Shown here in pieces: positions 1 to 11,755 of a DNA stretch of 64,000 bases. Below the pieces are notes generated by a model, which worked only from the letters and a program-made list of their open reading frames with translations, did no database searches and was not told where the DNA came from. Made by a program: the position numbers and the translations under genes. The stretch's first letter is position 1, and each line of letters begins with the position of its first letter. The DNA comes from Gigaspora margarita (lineage: Eukaryota > Glomeromycota > Glomeromycetes > Diversisporales > Gigasporaceae), in assembly GCA_009809945.1 (NCBI GenBank), contig WTPW01000013.1, forward strand, positions 374,610-438,609. Direction: 5' to 3'.

Positions 1-261
1 GAAGTAAATTTTTATGAAGTAGATCTTCAACAACTATACTTCCGATTTAAAGTATTTCGGTATTTAATTCGTGCAGAAAACCCAGAATTTGTGAGATGGC
101 CATATATTAGAGAATTTAGAGTTAGCCTTAGAATTATAATATCATTTTAATTTATGCGATTTGGTGATACAGGTCGATGGAAAAATTATAAGCCGGGGTT
201 GATCCTAAAAAATCTCGGGCCGATCTTTTTGTTAGAAACAATTTTTCTGATCAGAATTAGC

Positions 262-598
262 CTCTATACCAGTGTATAAAATAGCATGATAAAAATCCGG
301 ATCTACCGTTTTTTATATTGCATATACCGGTATTTTAAAATTGGGCCGGTGCAACAAACGGTGCATGATCCGGAATTTTTTGAAGTAACCGGTGCGTGCA
401 TCTATGTGCCCCCAATGATCTGATGAAAGGGCCAAAAAAGCCCAATGGAGGCAAAAACATTTAAACTTTCTAAAATATTCTGGTCTGATGATCATTTTCT
501 ACTAATGCAGGTTTTTTTTTTTTTGAACCGGTATTTTTTTATATAACAGGTGCATGTACCGGTAAATTAAAATTTCTATTTTAAACACTGCTCTATAC
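262..598. mobile_element. hAT-like MITE with 8-bp target duplication
   Basis: The element proper is 270-590. Its ends are CAGTGTATAAAATAG and the inverse CTATTTTAAACACTG, flanked by the exact 8-bp direct repeat CTCTATAC (262-269 and 591-598). CAGTG termini with 8-bp duplications are typical of the hAT superfamily. There is no transposase. ACCGGT words recur inside near both ends. The 60-codon minus-strand open frame within it looks accidental. Confidence 0.85.
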
Positions 599-1510
599 TA
601 TACCAAATGCGTAGGAAGCCATTAGGCCATTCCTTGTCAAAATTTTAGTGATATTAAATTGCCTATTTAGTGCATATTCATTTTGTCTTTAAGAAATTAT
701 GACACGTTAGTATTATCTGTTTATTAATTGTCTATGCAACGAACATATAGTAAAATGCAATGCAGGATACCCCCTTGATTTATACTTCACTTGATTTGTA
801 CCAGGAAAGTTCAAGGTTGTTTGCAAGAGACTCGAGTATAAATCAATGAACCTTTAATAGAGACGCGATTTGCTATTTGCAAATTAGATATTAGTCCGAA
901 AACAGATAACGGATCGCATTGCTATAATTTAATATTACAATTTTTTTTCCTAATGGATTAATATACACTCTTCACGTGATACCCTCACATAATTTTTCCA
1001 TACAATATACCTGGGTATTTTCCATTGCGTTTTACGGTACCAAAACATTTCCGTTACATTCATTATTTTCAAATTTATCACCAGCCCATATCATTAATGC
1101 GATTACAAGAAAAATTATTAATTTCCATCTTATATTATTTGCTGAATTATAGCAAGAAATAGACTGGAAATTGTTCGATTATACGTGAACTAATGTTGGA
1201 AATCTAATTTGAGATTTGTGCTCTCATGAGAACAAATTTATTTAGTTTAATTTTCTCAGAAATTTATTTATGTTCTCATCAGTAAAATTTATTTATTTCC
1301 CTATTTTTTTTTTAAAAAAATTCTTAGTTCGGAACATATCAGAAATTTATTCAAATTTTTGTCCCAACTTTATGTTCATTCATTTTTTTTTCGGATGATT
1401 TTGGAACTTCACTCGATTCCCATGTTTAATTCTATACACCATAATGATATTATACTTATATAGAAAACATATTTTTTAATTATCCATCATTAATTTAAAT
1501 TGGCAATATC
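599..1510. other. AT-rich intergenic stretch, no gene seen
   Basis: I see no convincing coding frame. Words such as CTCATGAGAACAAAT and TGTTCTCATC near 1225-1280 resemble the GAGAACA/TGTTCTC words inside the hAT element at 20417-21594, so an old hAT fragment is possible. The rest is low-complexity AT sequence. Confidence 0.4.
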
Positions 1511-1845
1511 TTATCACTAATGACGGGACCTCTGAGTTTTTTAGTTAATTAATAATAATAATAAAATTAATAATGCATTTTTAATATTATTAATAGTTAA
1601 AAACTTCATCTTCGTTAATAATTCATTGAATTAAATAAACTATTAACGGAGATAATAAATAAAAAGTTTAGTCCGCAAATAGGAGGAATTATCTGAGTAA
1701 TTATTTGAAAAAAAACGCTTTTTATATATTCTGCACTAATTAGCTGCGCCTGTATTATTAATTCGCTTTTAGTTAATAATTTGTTCAATCATTTAATAAT
1801 AATTATTAATTATTAATAATTCAGGAGGTCCCATCACTTTATCAC
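1511..1845. mobile_element. TIR MITE, TTATCAC target duplication
   Basis: The element is about 1518-1838. The left end has TGACGGGACCTCTGA, and the right end read in reverse has TGATGGGACCTCCTGA, followed on both sides by TAATAATTA-rich arms. TTATCAC occurs directly outside both ends (1511-1517, 1839-1845). It has no coding capacity, and the superfamily is not assigned. Confidence 0.75.
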
Positions 1846-2302
1846 ATAATTTTTACTTTATAAGCAGTATATAAAATTTTTTTCTATCAAACTAAAAGAG
1901 TAATCCGAAATAACCAATAAAATTTTAGCTCCTGGTATCTACAATAATATTTTTATATTCTTTCTAGTTATGTAGTTATGATTCTTTGCTACTAAGAGGT
2001 TTCAATTTAAAGTGCAGAAATATAATTTTAGCAGAAATACACAAATAAGATTTTTTAAACTTTCGTTTATTTCCGAAATACGGTATTTTTTTTTTTAATT
2101 CTGTAACTTTTATGTTATTTAACTTACACATATGTTTAGTCTAAATTGCAATCGACCATTTATTGGTACACTTTATATAATGTTATCGTTCTAACGTAAT
2201 TTATTGTTATATTATTGTTAGGTTCTTCCATAAGCCATATTATACACGTTTACATTTTCTCAACAACGTGTGCTTACAGACTGTTTCAATTCATGAAAAC
2301 TC

Positions 2303-2310
2303 TATAAATA
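2303..2310 (+). promoter_or_regulatory. TATA-like box of the secreted-protein gene
   Basis: TATAAATA lies 139 bp upstream of the ATG at 2449. It is followed by an A-rich, pyrimidine-patched leader. A second TATAAAA-like string close to the ATG (about 2420) is too near to serve the same start. The assignment rests on position only. Confidence 0.4.
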
Positions 2311-2448
2311 CGGGGAATGTTCCTTAGAAAAATTTATACCAAAAAAAAAAATATCCTCGATCCTCAAAAAAAAAAATTTATAATTTTTCTTAAAAACTAT
2401 TTTAAACTTGACCTCTCTCTATAAAAAATTTAAATAAAAACAACTATT

Positions 2449-2746
2449 ATGAATCAAAAATTATTGATTTTGTTACTTGCTGTTATGTTTTTCGGTGGTT
2501 TAGTGCCGTCTATAAATGCTCTTCCTGCTCCTGTTCCTTCTACCTCATGTCCTAATCCATCACCTCATTGCGACTGTAGGTTTTATTTTATTAAATTTAT
2601 TTTATTAAATGAATTGCAATTTATTTTAATCTATTTAAAATTTTAACACAGTGACAAAAAAGTGTAGCTTTAGTGCGAGCACTCAACAGTGTACATGTAT
2701 ATGCTGCGATGAAAATGGAGATAATTGCAAGCAAAATTTCCCTTAG
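2449..2746 (+). CDS. Small secreted cysteine-rich protein, 2 exons, effector-like
   Basis: The preferred model is exon 1 2449-2575, a 76-bp intron (donor GTAGGT, acceptor ACAG) and exon 2 2652-2746, giving 73 residues. Residues 1-24 form a clear signal peptide: Lys4, a Leu/Ile/Val/Phe core, and a likely cut after Ile-Asn-Ala. The mature part of about 49 residues starts with a Pro-rich segment and holds eight cysteines, ending in a dense Cys-x-Cys-x-Cys-Cys cluster and an Asn-Cys near the C terminus. An alternative splice (intron 2580-2667) is also in frame and keeps eight cysteines. TATAAATA lies at 2303. I do not recognise a family. Small secreted cysteine-rich proteins of mycorrhizal fungi are often effector candidates, but that role is inference. 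It could also be an antimicrobial-like peptide or a decayed gene. Without splicing, the exon 1 frame runs on into the intron and stops at 2646. Confidence 0.65.
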
Positions 2747-4397
2747 TTAATGATATATGCATTTCTTGACAAATAGCTTTGTTTTTCAATGTAATTCATT
2801 ATATGATAAATTTTGAAAAATTTTCATTCTCCTGTCGATAGACGTTAACATTAGAATTTTGCAATTATATTGCAATTTTGTATTTCCTGTAGTTTAACAA
2901 ATAACAAATTGAGTTTCTCATTTTCTAATAGAAGTTGATGGATATTATTAAATTATATAAAATGAAAAATAAAAAATATAATAAAAAAAAATAAAATAAA
3001 AAATTGTGTACAAGTAAAATAAATATATTTTTTCTAATTTGGAAGTTTCCATTGTGAGATGTTAAAAAGTAGTATTCTTAATCTTACGATGAATTTTAAT
3101 ACTATAATTTATTCAAAAAGGTATAAGGTAACTCAATTACAATTTTTCAAAGAGAAATAGTCTTTAACAGAAATAAATCTTTATCACAATTTCGTAGGGT
3201 TTATATATATGTTTTTTTTCTATATAAATATTCTAATTACAATTATAATGCTATATGAATTAGCTGTGATCAATTGCAAAAAACTTCCAATACACTCAGT
3301 AAGCCGAAAATTAGTATGGAAGTTTAAATATCTGGATTATTGAAAATGTTTAAAATTTTGAAATTATTTGATTAAGAAATTAAATTGATATGATGATTAA
3401 TTATTAATTATATAAAAGGCCACGCTTAATCAAAACAACTGCAATTAATTTAACGAGGTCTGCAAAAATAATACCAGGTATGTTAGTTATGTTTGCATAA
3501 CAGAATGTATGTTTTCCTGCCAGCGTGCAAACAAAATTTTGCATTTGATTGGGCGTTAAATATCTATGATTTCACATGTTATTGCGCTGTGCTGGTGTAA
3601 CATACTGCTATGGTAAAGCATACCGGATGAAACAGGGCCTAGAAATTTTTGAAAGGATTAGAAAACAATAAATAAATTTTTATTGAATATCGCATTATAA
3701 ACCAATATTATCATTTTCGCAAGTGAATTTACACGGCTAACTATTTTTGTCCACCAATCATATTGCGTAATTTCACGTGCACAAAAAAGTACATGCAATA
3801 CAAAATTTAAATGTATAATTTAAAAAAATAATTAATATTATAGTTGATATATACAAAATCTTGGAAGAGTTCATAAATATTTTACCTATAAAATAATTAG
3901 TTAAAAAGATATTCAAAAATTAAATGTAATATTAAGCTTAAATCTTAATGATAAAGAACTTTTATCATGCGTATTAAATGTAAGTAAATCTTTTGAGTGC
4001 GACTCAGAGAATCACTTTTAGGACTTCACCTATTGATCAATACGCAATAACCATGTTTTGATCAACAAAACGATGCTAAATTTTGATATCGCAATCTTTT
4101 AATACTACAAATTTTCATTTCGACTCATCAACCCGTAGATCTTTTCGTCATTTGGCATTCGCAACCATTGATCTTTTCGTCATCCATCATCAACACGTAG
4201 ATCAATTGGCATTTGCAACCATTGATCATTCCGTCATCCATCATTCACCATAATCTTTAGATCGAATCGTTAACTATTGTATTACAATATTTGTGAATGT
4301 GGTTAGTTCGAAGGAAATGATCTTCCTGTTTTTTTTTTTTTAACAAGATCATCGATAGAAGATCGGTGAAAATAAACACATGTGTATCCAAAGCTGG
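2747..4397. other. AT-rich intergenic, no gene seen
   Basis: This covers the 3' flank of the secreted-protein gene and AT-rich DNA without a coding frame. The only structured part I see is the short duplicated segment at 4128-4252. At about 3480-3630 the composition is a little more balanced (words such as CCTGCCAGCGTGCAAAC), but no frame stays open. Confidence 0.4.
4128..4252 (+). repeat. Imperfect two-copy tandem repeat, about 55-bp unit
   Basis: CATCAACCCGTAGATC then GGCATTCGCAACCATTGATC and CGTCATCCATCAT recur as CATCAACACGTAGATC, GGCATTTGCAACCATTGATC and CGTCATCCATCAT. A further eroded copy (ACTCATCAACCTGTAGATC) sits at about 5571-5590. No coding meaning is seen. Confidence 0.6.
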
Positions 4398-4768
4398 GTA
4401 AATAGCAGGGACGGTGAATAATATTGCAAAAATATCGATCGGTATGTCGATTTATATCGATATACTCATGATTGGCCAATTAGAATGCAAAATTTTGTAC
4501 AACGGTTACAGATAACGTGATATAACGTGATCAGTAACTTTCTTCTGACGTGTTTGTTGATTGTCTATTTTACCGAAGCTTATCAACGGTTCAAGTTAGC
4601 AAATTTATATTGCCCGACCCGAATTATACTTTTAATTTTGCCCAAGTGCATATTGTTACGCTGCATTAAAATTTGCGAAAATATCGATTTCCCCATGATT
4701 TGGCCTAAAATTATCGTTTTATATATGATCGATACAAATCGATATTATTCACCGTCCCTGGTAAATAG
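4398..4768. mobile_element. hAT-like MITE, GTAAATAG duplication
   Basis: The element is 4406-4760 (355 bp). It starts CAGGGACGGTGAATAATAT and ends with the inverse ATATTATTCACCGTCCCTG (one mismatch near the inner end). The 8-bp direct repeat GTAAATAG is exact on both sides (4398-4405, 4761-4768). Multiple ATCGAT words lie inside. The 88-codon open frame at 4527-4793 crosses the element border and is not a gene. Confidence 0.9.
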
Positions 4769-4893
4769 ATGTACTCAACTTGGTTCGCGATGAGCCACTT
4801 ACATACGTACGTACAATTAATATTGGTCCGCAACCGCAATAATCATTTGATTAATAGCAGCACGTTACGTTGGGTGGTCGATATCTGATGTAA

Positions 4894-5338
4894 ATCAAAA
4901 CTATGTATAGTATAATATAAAGTTTATTATTTAAAATTTTTATCTCAATTGTTATTTATGACCATAATCCTTTGCGGATTTCAAATAGATGCACAGCCGT
5001 AATGGCTCAGTGGTTTAGGAAAAAATTTTGTAAAGACCAATGTTATGTCTATACATACAAAGTTATAGAACTATTTTTTTCGTTTAAATATAAAACTGAC
5101 TCAAATCTTTTTTAAAACAATGATTAAAAATTTTTTTGTATTTAAAGAAATAGTTCTATAACTTTGTTTATAAAGACATAATATTGATCTTTACAAAATT
5201 TTATTCTAAACCACCAAGCCATTAAGGCTGTACACCTATTTGAAATCCGCGAAGAATTAAAATACATAAATAAAAACTGAGATTTATACATAACTTTTAA
5301 ATAATAAACTTTTATATTACATTATACATGGTTTTGAT
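4894..5338. mobile_element. Long inverted-repeat (foldback) element
   Basis: Two arms of about 200 bp pair almost throughout. The left arm begins ATCAAAACTATGTATA and passes CGGATTTCAAATAGATG and TTTTGTAAAGACCAATGTTAT; the right arm gives the reverse complement of each in turn. The loop at about 5085-5145 is AT-rich. The left arm holds TGGCTCAGTGG (5003-5013), identical to a pol III A-box, but no B-box lies at a suitable distance. It has no coding capacity. Confidence 0.8.
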
Positions 5339-5829
5339 AATTAACTAATAAAGCTTATATTAATGGATTGATAAACTATATCAAGTTTATCCTACCCTAG
5401 CTTTTTCAGTTTTTTTTCTAATACTACTAACTACTATTCTAAAATATATACAATTTATATCATATTATATTAGCTTAGAGAATAAAAATCAGATTTTTGT
5501 TAGCATATCTTTATAAAAAATATTCTGGATATTAATGCTAAATATACATATAATTTTCATTGTTCTGTTCGACTCATCAACCTGTAGATCATTCATCGTT
5601 TGTCAACTTGCAAATTTAGCACTGCTCTCATTTCTTTTTACATACTTATAATATTGTGTACTTGGTAAATTTACCTTAATGGTCATTTTTGAAAACTGTG
5701 CAATTAGTCAAAATCTACTGAATGCATGCATGTATGTACATACATATGGGTCCATTTCTTTTTTTTTCTAACATTTTTACCAACACTTATTTGTCTAAAA
5801 TAGTGAGTGCAAATTTTTTTACATTAACT

Positions 5830-8800
5830 TATCACGACAATTTAATGCAAATTAACCCAATATTGACCACATACTGTGTGACAGAATTTTTGATAGCAAT
5901 TTGCGATAGAAATTATGTAATTCTGTTACAAATTATCTCAAACATAACCACATGCTGTGTTTATAATGAAATAAGTTCTGTAACAGAATTTTGATAGTAA
6001 CTCATGATAAAAATCATGATAATTTCAATAAAAACTAATTCAACCTAAATTAATACAGTATATTGTCAAAATACAGAGTAAGTTGTATAACAGGGTTTTT
6101 TTATGGCACTGTACCCATGATAAAACTCATGATGATTCCAATGCAAACTGAGTTCTGTAGCAGAATTTTTACAGCACTCATGAAAAAATCACAGTAATTC
6201 CAATGTGTACCAACTAAACTTTAATCACATACTGTGTAAATCACCAGAATAGTGAGTAAGTTTTGTATCAAATTTTTTTATAATGGAAATCATAATAATT
6301 CTTATACAAACTAACTCAACTTCATATTGTCTCATCAGAAGTTCTATAACAGAATTTTTTACAATAACTCATAATAGAATCATGATACTAAAATGGTGAG
6401 TAAGTTCTATAACAGAATTTTTGCAGCAATTCATGAAAAAAAATCAATAATTCAAATGCAAAATAATATAATCTTAACCACATACTGTGTATTACCAAAT
6501 AGTAAGTCTGTAACAATTTTTTGCAGCATCTCATAATAGAAATAGGATAATTTTAATGCAAACTAATTCAACTATATACTATATGTTACTGGAATAGAAA
6601 GTTATATAGCAAAATTTTTATAGTAATTCATATTGAAATTCATAATAATTCTAATACAGATTAACTCAATTTTAACCACTTACTGTGTGTGAGTTACTAT
6701 AAAAAGTTTTGTTATAGAATTTACTATTCCAGTAACACATAATATTTGGTTGAATAGTTTGTATTAGAATTATGTTTTTTATAGTGACAATATAAAAAAA
6801 TGTTACAAAACTTAATTGCTATTCCAATAACAATAAAAATTACAATAATTTTCAATAAAACTAACTAAAACTTAACTACATATTATGTATCACTAGAATA
6901 GCAAGCAAGTTCTATAACAATTTTTATAGTAAATTACATTAGAAATATATTAATTCTAATTCAAACTAAACTATAATTTGTGTTTATAAATTAGCAAGTT
7001 CTATAAGAGAATTTTTTATAGTAATTCATATTAGAAATCATTATGATTCCAATACAAACTAACTTAACCTTAACTATTTACTATAGGATATTATACCTCT
7101 GCCTTCTAAAGTTACCTTACCTTTGTCTTCAACTTTCTACTGCCACTTTTACATTATCCAATTTAACTCTTTTAGGATATTTTAGACCATATGGTCTTCT
7201 CTTTTGTTATAAAATCTTAAATTATTCCCTTGAATTTTCAACTTTCTTTATCAATATTATTATAACAGTGAGTAAGTTCTATAACTTTTTTTACAGTAAT
7301 CCATAATAGAAAATATAACAATCTAATGCAATCAAACATTACCAGTATAGTAAGTTTATAACATAGTTTTTTACAGTTAACTCATAATAGAAAACACAAT
7401 AATTTTGTTACTAAATCAACCTTTACTGTATACTGTATATTACTAAAATAGCAAGTTTTATAACACAATTTTTTACAGTAACTCATAATAGAAATTGCAA
7501 TAATTATGATGCAAACTAAATTATATACTGTGTTATTGGGTGACAAGCAAGTCTATGTCAGAATTTTTGCAATTATTCACAATAAAAATTACAATAATTC
7601 AAATACAAACTATAACTCAACATTAACCTCATATTGTATATCACTAAAATAACAAGTAAGTTAAGGCTGTACCAGAATTTTTTACAGTAACGCACATCAA
7701 AAATCATGATAATTTAAATTCAAACTAACTTAGTCTTAATTACATACTGCAATAATAAACAAGTTCTATAACAGAACTTTTGTAGTAACTTATAATAAAA
7801 TGATAATTTCAATATAAACTAACTCTACCTTATCAATATTTTTGTATTACTTTATAGCAAGTAAATTCTGTAATATAATTTTTATAGTAAGTATAACAGA
7901 AATAATTTTAATTCTAATATAACCTTAGCCATATACTATTTTCTGTAACAGAATTTTTACATTAGTTCAAGATAAAAAACATAATAATTCTAATAAATTA
8001 ACTCAACCTTAATTACTTTTTGTGTATTAATAGAATAGTGAGTAAGATTTGTAACTAAATTTTTTATAATTATTTACTATGCAAACTAACTCACATAATA
8101 TGTCACTAGAATAGCAAGCAAGTTCTATAATAGAATTTTTTGCAGTAACTTATAATAGAAATTTTAATATTTCTAATGCAAACTAACTTAGCCTTAATCA
8201 TATACTTAGTTATTGAAATAGCAAGTAAGTTCTGTTACAAATTTTTATATCAACTTATAATAGAATTAATAATAGTTCCAATACAAATTAATAAACCTAT
8301 ATCTCAAAATGTGTGTTACCAAAATAGCACATAAGTTCTATAACAAACCTTTTTATAGAACTTACAATACATACTATCTCAACCTTAACCACATACTGTG
8401 CATTAGCTGAATAGTGAGTAAGTTTGTAACAGAATTTTTTACAGTAATATATATGCAAACTAATTCAATCTTAATCATATACTGATATCACCAGAATAGC
8501 AAGTTAGATCTGTAATAGAAGTTTTTATAATAACTTACAATGCAAGCTAACTCAACCTTATCCACATACTAGCTAAACCTTAACCACATACTATGTGTCA
8601 CTGGCATAGTAAAGTTCTGTGACAGAATTTTTTACAGTAATACAAAATTCAAACTAACTTAACTCTATCCATATACTGTGTATCAAGAGAACAACAAGCT
8701 CTATAACTAAAATTTTACAGTAACTTACAAAAAAACATGACTATTCTGATGCAAATATAACTTTGACCAAAACTGTGTATTAATAGAATAGCAAGTTCTG

Positions 8801-9400
8801 TAATATTATCTTTACTATAGATATGATAGAATTTATGATAAATTTAATAAAAATTGGCTTAGTCTTAACTATGTGTGTCACCAAAAAGTGGTAGTAGGCT
8901 AAACCAATTAAATTTATAGTTTTTATTACATCCTTCTTGCAAAAAAAGAGTTTATTATAAAAATTTTCTTATATAATCCATAAGGCTATATAAAATTAAT
9001 TAATTGGTTTTTATAACTGGCTAGGTTAAAATTTATAAAATTTTAAAAAAATTTTTTATATATTTTAATAACCAGGTGAAATTATAAAAATTTTTTATAA
9101 TTTTATAAAATTCTATATATGAAATTAATAAAAAACCTGACTGGCTAAGTCTATTTAAAAAGTTCATGCTATAAAAACCAAGGAATTAAATTTGTATAGA
9201 CTAAAAGATAAAATTTTTTCAAAATTTTCTGTATTAATAGTAGGAGGAGGGAGGTAGGAGAAGAGAGAAGGTAATGCAAACTACCAAATTAAGTTGGTCA
9301 GCCCTAAGTTGTACTACATTAACACATGATAGAAAATATGATTTTTAACAGTAAAATTATAATAATTTCAATTATACTATATGCTACTACAAATGTAATG
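5830..9400. repeat. Degenerate satellite array, about 105-110 bp period
   Basis: Some thirty diverged units follow one another. Recurring words in fixed order are CTCAACCTTAACCACATA, ACTGTGTATCACCAGAATAG, AGTAAGTTCTGTAACAGAA, TTTTTTACAGTAACTCAT, AATAGAAATCATAATAATT and CTAATGCAAACTAA. Units differ by many substitutions and small deletions. A stretch without the motif (about 7080-7258) interrupts the array and is the source of an 87-codon accidental frame. A MITE interrupts it at 8897-9304, and satellite words resume until about 9400. The same satellite recurs at 59040-60390. Confidence 0.85.
8897..9304. mobile_element. PIF/Harbinger-like MITE inside the satellite
   Basis: The left end GGCTAAACCAATTAAATTT pairs with a right end reading (reverse) GGGCTGACCAACTTAATTT. 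It shares end type and an internal purine block (GAGGAGGGAGGTAGGAG) with the cleaner element at 33625-33834 (GGGAGAGGGAGGCAATG). The target duplication is not clean here. It is AT-rich inside with no gene. Confidence 0.6.
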
Positions 9401-9404
9401 AATA

Positions 9405-9715
9405 AGAGAGTGGTATGTAAGCACCACCTTTGCACTAGTAATAAACAATATTTGGTCGTTATCAATCCAATTTTTCCAAAATGATTTAGAAATTTTCTAG
9501 GAGCCCTGCTTTGATATTATATGCGTACATAATATCATATGATCAGTGAAGAACAAATCAGGTGAGAATACATAACTACCCTATCATTATCAACAAACCA
9601 CATTTATTGCAATTTATTTAGATATATTAATTCGATTTTATTGAGTTTTTTTTTATTTAATAATTTATTTAATGGTATCTGGTTCACTCTATTTCAATCA
9701 ATTCACCAATAATTA
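9405..9715. other. Intergenic, nothing recognised
   Basis: AT-rich sequence between the satellite and the Tc1-like fragment. No coding frame, repeat or terminal structure was seen. Confidence 0.4.
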
Positions 9716-10110
9716 CAGTGGGCTGCCATATTATTGTGGATACTTATTAAAAACTTCTACAGAGCAAAATAAATAAAAATATTAATCTAAAAATTAAATT
9801 ATAAATTCCTTAAATCTATATCTTTAGAAAAAAAAAAGTATTAAATTATAAATTCCTTAAATCTATATCTTTAGAAAAAAAAAGTTTAAACATTTTTTAT
9901 GCTAAAAGTTTTTAAAATAATTAAATTTAAGTAAAATTTTAGAATTTAATATTTGACTGATTTTTATTGTTATACAAAATTAATTAAAATAATAACTACA
10001 TAGTAAAAGTAGATTTTTTATTAAGCTAATTGAATTTCAAACTTAAGCAAAAATTATTTAGCATAACAAATTATATATAACTTAAATTTTTATAAAATTT
10101 TAAAAATTTT
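9716..10110 (+). mobile_element. Tc1/mariner-like element, left part only
   Basis: It begins CAGTGGGCTGCCATATTATT directly after a TA and stays similar to the left part of the element at 10837-11755 for several hundred bases. No matching right end is found, so it is truncated. A 46-50 bp segment (TTAAATTATAAATTCCTTAA region) is tandemly duplicated at about 9789-9884, an internal change absent from the other copy. Confidence 0.65.
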
Positions 10111-10836
10111 AAGTTCATTCAAATTTTTAACTCTTCTATAATCTTTTGTACCAACTTTTTCTACAAATACTGATTTATAAAAACTTAATATAACAAACAC
10201 TACCTGGCAACAATTGGGAACCAGAGTTCCAGATCAGATGTTGAGAAAATTAAAATAGAGATAAAAAAGAGGGTTCCTTTTGGGTTTGACTTCCTGATAG
10301 AAGATTTTGGTACTATTGAAAGTATAGTAGAGCCAAAACTTTAAAGCTTTGGTTAAAAGTTGCAAATGTACTAGCTAAAGTATACCTTTGGTTGAATATA
10401 ATATTTTGCAAAGTATACACTTTACTGTTCTTTGCAAGTTGGTACTTTTAACATTTTTCCTTAGACTTTTTGAAACTTTACCAAAAATTGAAAAATCTTG
10501 CTTACTTCTCCAAAAAATTGGCTTGTTTACTTCTTTCAAAATAGAATACACCTCATAGAATGATATTTTTTCTGATTGGCTAACATAAATCAATTGCCTG
10601 AGTAACTTATTTATATACTTTAAAGTATTTTTTGAGAATATAACATTTTATCAACAAAAAATCATATGAAAGCAAATTCTAGCTTTAAATGAACATAGAT
10701 ATTTACTGTTAAAATTAATCCAAAATAACCTACTACTTCAAGAACTTCACTTAGGAGCAAATATTTTTTACAATATACTATTATATGTTTTAAATACCAA
10801 AAATGGTCAATAAAAGGAAAATTGAAAAGTTATATA
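10111..10836. other. Spacer with an unexplained minus-strand open frame
   Basis: A minus-strand frame at 10375-10593 (72 codons) has fairly mixed amino acid content (for example Tyr-Val-Ser-Gln-Ser-Glu-Lys and Phe-Trp-Arg-Ser-Lys-Gln), unusual for random sequence this AT-rich. It lies between a truncated and a complete Tc1-like element and could be a transposase scrap. No motif is recognised. Confidence 0.25.
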
Positions 10837-11755
10837 CAGTAGCCTACCATATTATTGTGAACACTTTTTAAAAATTTATACAGAACTAAATATCTAAGAT
10901 ATTAAGCTAAAAATTAAATTATAAATTCTTTAAATCTATATCTTTTAAATAAAAAAAAGTTTAAAAAAATTTATGCTACAGTTTTTAAAATAATTAAGAT
11001 TAAGTAAAATTTTAAATTTTTATATTTGACCGATTTTCTAAATTTTAATATAGTTTTCATAGTAACTAGAATTACTAAATTTAGTAATATATAAACTTAA
11101 ATTTTTTAATAATAAACTAGCAATTTTTTTAAATAAAGTTATTTAGTATAACAAATTGCATATATCTTAAAAATTTTATAATTTTTTTAAAAATTTTTAT
11201 TTAATTACTATATATAGTAATAAAATTACTATATTTGGAGATGGCTAAAGCCATGTACTCACATGATTTTTTGAAAATTTAGTTAAAATTAGGGTTAGAG
11301 CCTGTTTAGCATTAGGGTTGGGGATAGGGTTAGGACAAACATATAGGTAAAATTGCCTTCCCAGCATTTTTTATTAATGGCCCAAGACAGGTTTAAACTG
11401 CCGTTTTTATGTTCTTGTATTTTTTTGTTTTTTGTCTTCTTCAGGCTGATCTGTGTAATCAAAATTTTGCGATTCCAGTTGGTTGATTTACACAAAAATT
11501 TCACGTGGGTACATCGCTTTAGATGACCCCTATATTTGGTAATTGATGTAATTTTGAATTAATAATTGCATGACTATATTTAGAAATAAAAACTACCTTA
11601 AAATTTTTTAAAATTTTATAAAAATTTGAGATTATATATAATTTATCATACTGAATATTTTTTGCTTATTTTTGAAATCCAATTAGTAAATATTTTAAAT
11701 ATTTAGCTCTGTATAAATTTTTAAAAAGTGTTCACAATAATATAGTAGGCCACTG
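10837..11755. mobile_element. Tc1/mariner-like non-autonomous element, TA duplication
   Basis: The terminal inverted repeats are about 58 bp. Both start CAGTRGCCTAC and continue ATATTATTGTGAACACTTTT with a few mismatches. TA flanks both ends (10835-10836, 11756-11757). CAGT termini with TA duplication fit Tc1/mariner. No transposase remains. A second MITE (11238-11530) sits inside it. Confidence 0.85.
11238..11530. mobile_element. MITE nested in the Tc1-like element, TCTAAAGC family
   Basis: The left end GGAGATGGCTAAAGCCATGT and the reverse of the right end GGGGTCATCTAAAGCGATGT pair imperfectly. TATATTT flanks both sides. Inside are telomere-like TTAGGGTT words (11285-11335) and a TGATTGGTT-like segment also found in 32387-32654 and 34396-34734, which I treat as the same family. 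Confidence 0.65.

Noticed and set aside
2580..2667. Alternative intron of the secreted-protein gene
   Set aside because: In frame but with weaker donor GTTTTA and acceptor after GTGTAG; kept only as a second choice to GTAGGT...ACAG.
4527..4793. 88-codon plus frame
   Set aside because: It crosses the right end of a hAT-type MITE and its target duplication.
5003..5013. tRNA gene or SINE head
   Set aside because: Only an A-box-like word; no cloverleaf, no B-box at proper distance, and it is part of an inverted-repeat element.
7043..7306. 87-codon frame in the satellite
   Set aside because: It spans a non-satellite interruption and ends in satellite units; no conserved motif.
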